From Conus ventricosus (taxonomy: Eukaryota > Mollusca > Gastropoda > Neogastropoda > Conidae): a stretch of 64,000 nucleotides of DNA. Below the pieces are notes generated by a model, which had not been told where the DNA came from, made no database searches, and saw only the letters and a list, made by a program, of their open reading frames with translations. This document shows positions 35,617-45,982 of the stretch, in pieces. A program made the position numbers and the translations under genes. Every line of letters starts with the position of its first letter. Within the stretch, counting starts at the first letter, position 1. Location: NCBI GenBank assembly GCA_018398815.1, contig CM031600.1, forward strand, positions 47,724,792-47,788,791, written 5' to 3'.

Positions 35617-36102
35617 GGGGGGAACAAAAAATAAAGAAAAGAAAAGAAAAGAAATAAACCACTTAAGTCATTTCAACACACATCTGCATACACTTATGAA
35701 AAAGAAAACAGCATGCCAGTTAAGGACCCTCATAATAGTCTAGCTACATCAGAACTGGCTAAAGTGGCGGCAAACTCAATTATGCATGAGTCAGATAGAA
35801 CTTGACTCTCATTTTCATATTTGTCAAGATTGATACCTTTCGCCTTATACATTTTAGTTAAAACTGGACAATCTAGTTAGAAGGTGATGCACAGAGATGA
35901 ATTTTCCACAGACACACGCAACTTCAGGAGAAAATTTGGTCTTCCATGTGTTCAGCCTTAATAAGGTACCTGATACACTGTATTATGTCTCAGGGTATAA
36001 TAGTAGACTTCTGTTGGATTCCTTCACATTGTGGTCTCAGAGGGAATGAAATAGCAGATAATCTAGCTAAACGTGGTGCACAGAACTGTTCAGAATGTGT
36101 GC
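35525..36102 (-). mobile_element. 5'-inverted (twin-primed) LINE remnant with RNase H
   Basis: Left part, - strand (about 35940 down to 35735): a LINE ORF2 C-terminus reading VACVCGKFISVHHLL, then after a slip DCPVLTKMYKAKG and a stop near 35735. Right part, + strand (35946 to about 36102): RNase H text, IIVDFCWIPSHCGLRGNEIA then DNLAKRGA. In an intact element the RNase H comes just before the Cys-rich tail on the same strand, so here the 5' part is inverted against the 3' part. Flanking direct repeats are aatatttctgtaagctttat (35505-35524) and the same with two extra bases (36103-36124). Inversion plus a target duplication is the signature of twin priming. Confidence 0.65.
35580..35622. repeat. 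Poly(A) followed by poly(G)
   Basis: About 28 A then 14 G inside the LINE 3' region. A join of two pure homopolymers is unusual and may mark a sequencing or assembly join. Confidence 0.9.
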
Positions 36103-36124
36103 AATATTTGCCTGTAAGCTTTAT

Positions 36125-37623
36125 AACTACGTGGGGGTTCATTTTTTAAACCAGATTAAAAACAGCAATTAAAAAATAAATAAGTCACACGCATGTGCCT
36201 GTAACGCCTTCCGCAATGCACGGCGCTAAACGATCAATAGGCTGCTGAGGCTTATTTTGAGTCCTGGGTTTTCCCGTTCCCTGACAGCAATTGTCTAGTA
36301 TCGATTTCTACCTTCCTTATTAACACACGCACAGAGTAATCATTAACAATCAAAATACGCAAAACAATGATAATGATAATGAAAGTGATTTATCTCCCTT
36401 TAATTATGTATAAAATGTAATTGTCTTCCCTGAATAAATTATCTATTTATAGATCAGTAAGAGATAATTGATTATTAAAAGTTGTGTTTTACGTTTAATT
36501 TGCTAAAGCTTTTAATATGAATATTATACAAAGTAGCTACTAAAAAGTACTTTAAAGCACAGTTGTTGTTTAACCTTTAAAACTATTCTGCTTGAATAAA
36601 AAACAATTTTAATAACAGTCACACTTTATGCACCATAGAATATAAAGCTTTCAGTTTGCACAGTATATATATTAATCTTAAAGGTGTATAGGTAAGAGTA
36701 GCACAGCAGTAAACAAGTACAAACGTTCTCACAAGAACGCTTGACAGTGCAGTAAACTAGGTTAAGTGATCACAGATCTTTTTTAACCTACAAAGCAGTG
36801 CAGTAAACTAGGTCAAGTGATCACAGATCTTTTTAACCTACAAAGCAGTGCAGTAAACTAGGCCAATTAATCACAAAGATCACTTGACTTAGTTGATTAA
36901 ACCCTTAATTTTTATGTGCCTGGAGAGAATGTAAATATCTTCGTTCACATCCCCAAAATTTTTTTTAGAAAAAAACCCAGTAATTTTTGGGTTTTTGGCG
37001 TGTTAATTTTTTTGTGAAGGGGTGTTTTTTTGGCAAAAACTGAATGAGAGGGACGTGATTTGTTTGAAAAAGGTGGGTTTTCGTGCAGAAAAACAGGGGG
37101 GTCTTGAACCCGTATATTTACTTTCTCCCCCTTTCAAAAACTTTTGAAATCAGCTTAAAAATTTCATCAAAAAACATTCTAAGCCACAAAAATACATGTG
37201 CAAAGCTTTATCAAAAAATGGCACTGCAAAGAAACAGGCAGCACCCCTCCAAGCTTAAAACCCCAATTTAGTAGCAAAACTACAAAGAAAAACTGAAAAT
37301 TTTTGACGTAAAGAACATAAAAAATGTAGAACAAAATTCGTAGAAAAAGTTGGTGATGGGGCCATCAAGCACACACACACACACAACACACACCACCCGC
37401 TAATCAAGGAGGGTTGAACTTTAAAGGGAAATAGGAAATTTCTAGGGCGGGGAATGTGTGAGAAAAAATGAGAATTTAAAAAGGGCCGGGAGAAGAATAC
37501 TGAACAAAACTCTCGCAAGGGGGGCAAAACCAGATGACACAGGGGCCTTCAGGGATTTTCTGCTTTGCCATCTCCGTTCTGCAATAACAAAACAGCCATC
37601 ACAGAAAAAAAAAACAGACACCC
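36125..37623. other. Non-coding; 51-bp tandem repeat at 36745-36895
   Basis: No gene. Nearly three units of a ~51-bp repeat (cagtgcagtaaactagg ... cacagatctttttaacctac) start at 36745, 36796 and 36846. From about 36950 the sequence takes on the homopolymer-stretched look of the low-quality segments. CA repeats lie at 37371-37392. Confidence 0.6.
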
Positions 37624-37914
37624 TCAAAACTCAATCTTATTACTTCTGTCATCATTAACTCTCTTGGTACGAATGGCCTGGTCAAGGCCCCAAATGGCAC
37701 ACACATTTCGAACGAAAGGCCCTGTTTGTATGATTTGAATTTTGGGGGTGGCACCTGCTTCGTGGATGACTTGATAATCTAAATTAGAATATTCATTGAC
37801 CTTTCCTCTTCTTAAACCAACCAATGGTTGCAGAAATTTTCGCTGGGCGAGCAATGCCACAAAGGGTTTTTGTCTGTCCTTGTCCATGCATTCCATGTAT
37901 GTCAACAATGGCAT
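37624..37914 (-). CDS. Unrecognised 96-codon reading frame
   Basis: An open frame on the - strand with protein-like composition (FVALLAQRKFLQPLVGLRRG near the middle, PKIQIIQTGPFVRN later, stop after NKIEF). No family recognised, no splice sites settled and no matching neighbour. It could be an exon or a transposon fragment. Confidence 0.25.
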   Translation of the reverse strand: MPLLTYMECMDKDRQKPFVALLAQRKFLQPLVGLRRGKVNEYSNLDYQVIHEAGATPKIQIIQTGPFVRNVCAIWGLDQAIRTKRVNDDRSNKIEF

Positions 37915-38857
37915 CTCAGCTCAGTACTACACGGAAGCAAAACTCAAAGAGAGGTCATCGTAATCAGCATTTCATAGTATCAGAAGTGTTAGAATCACTT
38001 CAAATTGAAGATTCTGGCAGAAGAAGACTTTGACGACAGTATAAGGATTTTATTGACAGCAGAGGTGAGAGAAGTACGATTCTGAAGTTGAACTGGTGAC
38101 ACTGATAGCCGAGGTGAATGATAGGGTTGAAGAGGACAACACAGCACAGGCTGAGCAAAGATGACAGCGTGTACTGGGTATGACAGAGGAGGAGTTTTTC
38201 TGGTTCATGATGCATGACTGACATCAAGATTTTCGATTTCTACCTGCTGTGCCACCTTCCAGTGGTGAACTCGCATCACAAGAATGCCATGTCCCCTTCC
38301 AGTTTTTCACAGCCGAAAACGCATCGTCTGCCACCATGTGGTCAAGTCCAGGCTTTCCGGCAAGGTGTGTATATTTCATTATGGTATCATCCTATAATAC
38401 CGTCTATGATTATAAAAAAAAATCTCACTCATACACATATCACACACGCATACGCACACACTTAAAGTAATGAAAATGAAAATTATAGCATGTTTTAGTA
38501 TATTTTCAGGAAACAGCATGTGGTGAGTAAAGTAAAAAGAAAAGCATCTTTCGGATAATAATGGTTTAATGTGCTGTTGTGTCAGGTTCTGTTGCTGTGG
38601 TATGTAGAGGATGGCTAGTAAGCCTTTCCATGTCATCACCACCAAGGTCAACCCCCACACATGACAGATGTGACCATAAGCTGTAGGCAGTTCAGGAAAC
38701 CCTGGTGTTCAGGACTACAGTCAGAACATGGCTGGGGTGGACAAAAGTGACCAACTGATACGCTGCTAAACCACAAGACCATGAAGTTGCGGAAAAAGCT
38801 TTTCTTCTACCTCTTCACCCTGAACCTCATCGAGTGTGGCAAACTTTATATCATTCT
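37915..38857. other. Non-coding, nothing recognised
   Basis: Short ORFs on both strands with no recognisable domain. No supported gene. Confidence 0.4.
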
Positions 38858-38868
38858 GTGCAAAATCT

Positions 38869-39719
38869 CTTTCCTTTTTTTTTGCTGTCCGAACTTCTGT
38901 GCCACTCAGTGGCAGTGCACCAATCCGCTCATTTCCAACCCCCCGTCCACAGCCACAGCCCAGTCAGTCCCGCCGCAAGCCCCGGCACCGGCAATCCACA
39001 AGGGGCAGTCAGTATCATTCAAGTCGTCAAGAGGCAACCCATCGGAGGGAGACACTGCACTGCTGCTGAGTCACTTCGGTGGTGTTCAGTGGCGCCTGTT
39101 CTGATCTAACATACGCAGGACACCACCTACTAAGCCCCCTACTGACTACAATAACTGTTTTAGTCACAGAGTCGGCGTGAGTGAGCTCTCCCTCCGGAGG
39201 GCGCCCCCACGTCCGCCCAACGACACCCCCCATGGACTCGCCAAAACGGTGGACCCAATGGAACCAAACCAAGGCCACAGATGTGGAAAGGACATCGAAA
39301 CAGGTCACCATGAGAGAGGGCATGAAGGGCCACAGAATTTGAGACTTTTTTATGCCAATCGATGAGAAGAGGATGATAAGATGATGCTTACGGATTTCCA
39401 TTTCGGTCTGAGACTGCATGACAGGGCTGTACTCTACGCTTCCCTTTCATAATATATCCCAGTGTCAACCAGGCCCGAGTGATACAGACACCTGCAGTGT
39501 CGGTCCGGAAATTTGAGCAACACTCTCAGAGACGCATCCATTAAGTGGATGAAACTCGACTGTGTGGTCCCAGTCTTCCCAACTGAGCTTGTAGCAAACT
39601 CAAATCTGGGTAGGAGCCAGTCGGGGCAGAAAAATCCCACATGACCCTGATGGGAATCGAACCCGCGACCTCCTAGCCGGGAGTCCATGACACTAACCAC
39701 TTCGCCACAGTGGCTGGTC
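38869..39719 (-). mobile_element. Long tRNA-headed SINE, copy 2
   Basis: Second copy of the element at 17288-18152, on the same strand, about 851 bp. The tRNA-like head is at the right, with TGGCGAAGTGGTTAG and box B reading GGTTCGATTCC. Poly(A) appears as poly(T) at 38870-38882 on the left. It is flanked by gtgcaaaatct (38858-38868 and 39720-39730). The two copies differ by scattered substitutions and small indels, so they are separate insertions of one family. Confidence 0.88.
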
Positions 39720-39730
39720 GTGCAAAATCT

Positions 39731-41297
39731 TTTGATTATTAGTATAGTAAGCAAGCCAGTGTATACATAGTGTGATGGTGTAAGTTTTTAGCTTCTTCTT
39801 TTTTTTTTTTTTATTTGTGTTGGTATCAAATTAGTGGGATCATAGAGTGCCCTATAGGCTGTAATATGAATAAAAAAACCATTCTGGACATTTCTTGGTT
39901 TAGTTTGTAAATGAACAGAGTGTTTAAAAGGGACTGTGCTTCCCTGGATACATATACAAGACATCTGCCTGTGTCAATTTGATGAAAGAAAAAAAAAAAG
40001 CATACTTTTCACCTGGCTCTAGAAGAGGAAAGATGAAGGTAGGAAGCTTGATATGTTCTCTATGACTAACTCAATATGTTTCTAACCAGTTCTGAAAGTT
40101 TCATGTCCTTACTACTAAGAGTTTTTAAAAATATTTTTTAGTGATTTCTTTCAATAAACTTGACAAATGGTCAGTCCCATGGGAAAGTAAAGAAGAAGAA
40201 AAAAACGTCAAGTTCCGTGTAAGCTAAGATATAATTGTATCACTTGATCAAAGCACAATAAGGTGCATCTATGTCCTGGGAGCCAGAGTAACCAGCATGG
40301 AGACAAAGACACGACAGGGCTCAGAGTCAACAACAAAAAAACAACAACAAAGGACATGTTTTTTAAAATCTTGCTTCTTTCAGTTGTTTGCCGATTAAAT
40401 CTTAACTATGATGATTTCGCAACTTAAATTTATCATCAAGAGTTTGATGGAAATGGATACGGCAAACATTTTTTGTCACAGGATGTTACCAGTCAGATAC
40501 CAGCATGAACAAAACATACAGCTTTCATGATTTCACATGTTTTATTTACCTTCTGATATTGTGAACAGTGAAAAATGGTATGATGAATATTTCTGTATAG
40601 TGTTTGACACAATAACAAAGCATTTTGAAATCAGGGGCACCCTAAAGAGACACCTCATCACTGACAACTTTTGAGAATGAGCCATGTATTTTGAATAATT
40701 GTGACCAAAGTTCTGTTGGAGGATCTCTCTAGTTCCTTTCCATCTCAGCACAGCTAGTCCTTGGATGCCTCACACATTATCTGGCAACATAATGGCTAGG
40801 TCCTTCATTTTTCTGCCTTCAACATAGCCGTGTGAACATTTCTTAACCCAATGATAGCATTTCTCCTAGAGCAGTCTGTAGTCGAAGCTTTAGAAGCATG
40901 TTGTTCTGTTCCATCCCCCACACACAAATAGAAAACACTCTCCAACATGTGACTTTCTGACTTTCTTACAGCTTTTCTTTGGACAGAATGCTTGCTGGGA
41001 TCCATCTCCTCCCCAAGTATTCAAAGGTGTTAGGGAAATGAAAAATCTGCCCAAGGGAGGATGCAGACCTGGAACACTCCATTTTCCTGCCATTGCTTTT
41101 TATTTATAGGCAACGTTTTCCCTCCTTAGCAACACTCTGCCTCCAAGGTATTTTACCACTAGCAAAGTCTAATCAGGGATGAAAACAGTTTAAAAAATAA
41201 AAAAAAGAGGAGTATTGGTGGAAGTCTGGGGGCTGGCGTACGCCCCAGTGCGGTCCAGGGGCAAACGGCCAGCGGGGGTCAGGGAGCAGAGCCCCCT
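39731..41297. other. AT-rich non-coding sequence; weak - strand ORF at 40805-41005
   Basis: No firm gene. On the - strand, 41093-40805 reads two overlapping open frames (including KHSVQRKAVRKSESHMLESV) and could be an MCPH1 middle exon, since it is on the right strand and side. No convincing splice site or conserved motif supports that. Confidence 0.35.
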
Positions 41298-41305
41298 GAA
41301 CCTGA

Positions 41306-44133
41306 CAGGGTTCGCGTTAAACTGGCAATTACCAGTAAATTACTGGTTATAAAGGGGAAATTTTACTGGAAATTTTTTAGCTGTCAGTCCCAGGGACTGG
41401 TTTTATTTGTGGGACTGGTTAGATTTATGGGGAAAAAAAAAAAAAAATCAATAAATTAAAAGGCTGATAAAAGAAAAAGAAAAAGTTGATCGTTCATTCA
41501 AATTATGTGGCCCAGGCTTTCCTAGCAGCACTTTACTTGCCTTATCTTCAACCAGCCCTCTCCCCTCTCCACCACCCTCCGGCCTCTTCGCACACATGCA
41601 GATTGGTCACATAGGCTAGCCATCGGCAATAACCGCTGCAGGCTATAGAGCAGAATAGCGAATGTCCCATAATAAAAGCTGTACAGACGCGCTGTACAGT
41701 CGCGCTTTACTGCCTGTTACTCGCAACTTCTCCCAGACGTCTGTCTGGGTCGTCGCTTGCGATGCTAGGCTAAGTTGCGTCATTTACAATTTTCAAATCG
41801 GATGCAGCAGAGCCAGTACTTATTCACGCGCCTATTCATTGAATGATCAGTGGGATCACAATGGCAGAAAAGAACCAGCAGTCGATTTTTCATTTTTTCA
41901 CGAAGTCGAAGAAGTGATTCAGACAGGCAGCCGGAAAGAAGCGCAAGTTTAGGCAGTTCAGGACCGACCACAGACTTGGGGTGACAGTACTCCAATCAGC
42001 TCCACCAGCACAGATTGGCCTAGCACCAGCAGTAGCAAGAAAATGAAATGCAAGCATGATAAATTCAGAGAATCATGGCTGAAAGATTTCAGATGGCTGG
42101 AGGTTGATGCAAATGATGAAATGACAATGTACTGTAAAGTGTGCATCAAACCAAACAGAAAATGTTTAACTAGGGGATCACGAAATTTCCAGTATTCTAC
42201 CCTGGCAGACCATGCAAAGAGTGTATCTTATAAGGCAGCAGTAGCAACAGACACAAAACAAGCCTCCATGGTCCCACACTCTGAAGCAGCCCGTGCTGAT
42301 GAAAAGAATGTGTGAAAGCGAGTTACGAACTGTGTTATGCATGTCAAAACGCAACATCGCTGCCGGTATTTCGGAGCACTGATTGAACTTAAGGAGGTGA
42401 ATGGAGTACAGTCACTGAAGTCAGGGCCGGTCTACACGCACATTCTTCAGTGTCACAGATGGAACAGTGTTTGGATGATATTACCAAGCAGGAAATCAGA
42501 GAAAAACTCGAGAAAAGTGATTCTGTGGGCATCATCATAGATGAAACTTTGAACTGTACTCTAGACAAGAAGCTCATCGTGTATGCTCGCATAGAGAACA
42601 ACGGTGTTGCTGAGACACTTTTCTTAGGCAACTACCCATCAACAGGGTAACATCAGAAGTGCTTTTGACATGTTGGTCGAAGTGCTTCAAGAATGGTTGT
42701 CACAGATAGTCGCTGGCCGGATTGGGGTCGGATGGTGCGTCCGTTATGACAGGCTGGACTGAATGGTGTGGGCGTTCGACTGAAGGCCCGTCAACCTGCT
42801 CTGGTACACACTCACTGTGCTGCTCACCGTGTAGCGCTGGCGACAAAGGATGCTACAGAAAATGTGCAATCCGTATCGGACTACAGACTTTGTTTGCAGC
42901 AGATCTTCAAATTTACAACTCAAGTAGTACAAGGCTTCGGGCGACAGAACCCATCGTTTGAAAGAAATGTGTGATGCCCTAGATTCGGCGAGTATCTATG
43001 CTTGAAGCATCCAATCAGTGTGCGCTGGCTGGTCTGGGGAAAGCTGTCACAGCTGTCAGGAGTGTGTACCCAGCACTGACACTGGAACTTGAAGAGGAAG
43101 CCCAGAGAAAGAACGCTGCAGCTGTGGGTTTGAGTCGAAAATGCAGAATGTTTGCATTCGTTGCAATGACGTATATGCTTTCAGACATTATACTAGTCAT
43201 GGAAAGACTGAACCTGACTTTTCAGCAAGAGGAGGTGAACTTGTCAGACATTCAGCCAGCTGTGGAAAGTGCAAAACGCAAGACTGCAGCATCTTCTGAT
43301 GATTACCAGGCCAGAAGGAACAGGAGTTTTCACATGCTGTGACACGTGATAGTGGTGTGTTCCAATCAGACTGACACATGTGGACAGAGAAGCTACTTTC
43401 AAAGCAGCCCGTCAGAACTTTATTGAACAGCTCCTCCAATCTCTGAGAGACCGCTTTCCCGATGATCAGATGAGTACAGTGTCAGCGTTGGCAAATTCTT
43501 CGACAGACAGAGATACCACCAAGCAATCCAATTCCCGGACCACTGGATCATTACGCAACCCGAGAACTGACAGTACTGACTCGCCACTATGCGACAGTGA
43601 TAAACGGACCATGTGCACAGACTGACTTCAATCAGTTCAAGCGAACACTGAGTGGCTACGGGGGTGATGATACTTTTGCCATGTCTTGTCGCATTGTGAT
43701 CAGAAACTTGGCTGTGCAGTACCCAGACTTCGCTTTGTTGGCAAAAAATTGCCTTGGTTATCCCCGTGTCCAGCGTGGCCGCGGAAGAGAGGTTTCAGTG
43801 TCTAGAACGGAATCAAAACAGAGGCGCGTTCCCGGCTGGGCGAGGGGAGAGTGTCACGGCTGATGCGCCTCAATATCCACGCTAAGAGGTTTGAGACTTT
43901 GATGTTGCCTCTGCCACTGATCGTTTTTCGCAATGAAGTGCGTCGAAAGTAGGTAAGTGAACCGTCTTTTGTTTGACAGTCTTGAATTGTGCTTGCAAAA
44001 ATTTACATCGTTATTTGCAATGCTCCCGGGAAATTTTTTTTCACAGGGACTGGTTTTGCTCAGAGGCGCTGAAAAACGGTCGGGGTAGGTGACGAGGGAC
44101 TGGTTTTGAAAAATCCTAGCGCGAACCCTCTGA
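41306..44133 (+). mobile_element. hAT-superfamily DNA transposon
   Basis: About 2.8 kb. The left end is cagggttcgcgttaaactgg (41306). The right end read on the - strand is cagagggttcgcgctagg (from 44133), so the short inverted repeat is essentially AGGGTTCGCG. Many GGGACTGGTTTT words lie just inside both ends, as subterminal repeats. Between them is a transposase reading frame. An 8-bp target duplication is expected for hAT; the flanks (ccctgaac versus ctctgaag) are only a partial match, so the exact ends are uncertain. Confidence 0.75.
41861..43952 (+). pseudogene. hAT transposase, zinc-finger type, frameshifted
   Basis: Starts MAEKNQQSI. A TTF/BED-like zinc finger region (WLKDFRWLEVDANDE, YCKVC, then STLADHAKS) is followed by the RNase H-like transposase core: DSVGIIIDET (first Asp), YARIENNG, then GSDGASVMTG and, after a one-base slip, GVGVRLKARQPALVHTHCAA. 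Next comes a helical insertion (AVRSVYPALTLELEEEAQRK, MERLNLTFQQEEVNLSDI). The C-terminal dimerisation motif near 43770-43880 reads VSSVAAEERF and, shifted, SRLGE and LMRLNIHAKRF, with a stop at 43950-43952. It resembles the KIAA1586/ZNF862-like hAT-derived proteins of animals. At least five frame changes mean it is inactive as assembled. Confidence 0.8.
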
Positions 44134-44646
44134 AGCATATTTGTATTAAATAAGGCATAAAATTCTTTAGAAATCACTTTCTTGCTTCTAAACACTCTTT
44201 CTATAAAACAACTTTCAACACCATGAAGACTGAGATTGACTAGAAAAAAAAACTTATCAAATGGGGAGAAAGCTCACATTTGTATGTGAATCCTCAGAGC
44301 TGTAATGGAGAAATTAGACAGCGCTTTCAGGACTTAAAGACTAAACCTGTAATAAGTAAATCAGAGTGGAATGAAAAAGTAAATTAGAGTTGGAATTAGA
44401 CTATCTTGGAAAGGGAAAACACGTAGAAACTCAGGTGGGGTCAAACTTCATTGGAAATGAAAGTAGATTACTGCATTACTCCAAGATCTTAAGACATGCT
44501 GGGAATGGGGGGGAAACACACACATTTTCCACCTCCGCCCCGGGGACCCCGCAGAAGCGGCAGTCCTTGGTTTCCCTGCGACGACCAATCGGCTACACAT
44601 ATGCAAACATTACTTATTCAGTTCACCTCCCTCCATCTCAACCCGA
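44134..44646. other. Non-coding between the hAT and the OTU ORF
   Basis: No gene recognised. If MCPH1 continues leftward, this is intron. Confidence 0.4.
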
Positions 44647-45385
44647 CTATGTCTGTCTACTGGGTTTTTGCCTTTTTGCTGAAAAAGGATCTGATATCAC
44701 GGCCAGAAGACTTTCGTTTCTGTGCCTGTGTGGTACAGGGACACAAGTGGCAGCTGTGGACCCGAGTTTTGTTTGGGTACATGTACTTTCACAAGTCCCT
44801 GGAAGGCAGACAACAAAGTGATTAGGATGCCCTGTCCCATTCTTGACAACATCACTGCTGGAGGAAGGCCAGAAAGTGACTGACTGGAAGTCTGGGTTGA
44901 ACAGTTCGGTATAGTCCTTTCTCACACCATGGCAGTCAATCTTTGGGTAGTGGACATCAGAGGTTTCCTGAGACTGGCAGACATGGCTTAAGTGGCCACA
45001 TTCCCATTTCTTTTCCTGCTATGGGGACAGAACGCACTTCTTGTCTAAACATCTGTTGGAATAAATCTGAATTCAAGTCTTTCAATGGATCTGAACTGTT
45101 CTCAATGTAGCACTTTTCGTTCAACACCAGTTCTACTGCCATTCTTGCTCTCATTTCTATGTGATGTCTTTGATGCTCAAAAGCAAACAATGAGGCACAA
45201 CATGGCAGGCAGTTACCATCTCCAACTATCTGAACTGGGACAAAATTTGGTGTATCATCTGGGAAAGTTCTGTAGGTGACTGGGACGTGGGATGTGTGTT
45301 GATTGCCATAAAGCCACACGACTGCCAAAGTAGACACATTTTTGGCAAGGTTCGCAAAACACTTCAAATTTGCTGTGTTTGTCAC
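44647..45385 (-). pseudogene. OTU-domain cysteine protease-like ORF, one frameshift
   Basis: OTU fold proteins are papain-like deubiquitinases. The first frame (45385 to about 45020) contains FVPVQIVGDGNCLPCCASLF, with the D-G-N-C catalytic Cys box, followed by the helix HIEMRARMAVELVLNE. After a one-base slip the frame reads DVHYPKIDCHGVRKDYTELF, SVTFWPSSSS and GHPNHFVVCLPG. NHF is where the catalytic His of an OTU domain belongs. Catalytic Asp, Cys and His are therefore all present. In invertebrate genomes such stand-alone OTU ORFs are often transposon-associated, and a hAT lies 0.5 kb away, but no inverted repeats were found around this one. It lies on the MCPH1 strand, immediately left of MCPH1 exon 5. 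Confidence 0.68.
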
Positions 45386-45982
45386 GTTTTCTTATTACAT
45401 ACCCACTCTGCAGTCACACACACTCCTTCTGCAGCCACTCAGAGTCTTCCAATGGTTCACATACTTCTTCTTCTTTTTTTTTTTCATTCACTGGCAGCAA
45501 ACTCTCGCTGTGAATCAATGCCATGATGAGAAATGACACTGGAAGAAAGCAGAATGAGAACTATGCCATTTGCGAACATTACCGACAGAGAAGAAGTTCG
45601 CTGTGCAGACATTTGAGATCATTTCAGAGCTTCACTCTTCAAATTTTTTTTTCGGTGGAGATTTCCCCCCCCAAGAGATGCAAAAAAATAACAGTGAAGA
45701 CGGAGGAGGAGTTTTCATCCCTGCTAATACCATCAACTACAAGAATATTTTGCTGCCTTTGATGGAAGTTACAGACTTCAATGGAGCAACAGTTGGAAAA
45801 CTGGCCCATCTTTGTGTACAGTGAGCAAACATGTTTTCTATCACAGGACAGTGTACGAATCAAATGTTAAACTTGAGAGTGAATCACACACACACACACA
45901 AAAGTGAAACTGCATATTTACCCACCTAATGATGCAGTCCAAGTTATAATCAAATCATTAAGTGTAGCAGACATCACTGTAC

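Noticed and set aside
36745..36895. CRISPR-like direct repeats (also 30700-31735 and 19967-20425)
   Set aside because: Repeat units are contiguous tandem units of 44-51 bp with no unique spacers, in an animal genome. They are minisatellites.
40805..41093. MCPH1 exon 6 candidate on the - strand
   Set aside because: Protein-like text in two frames, but no polypyrimidine tract at the possible acceptor (near 41086) and no recognisable microcephalin motif.
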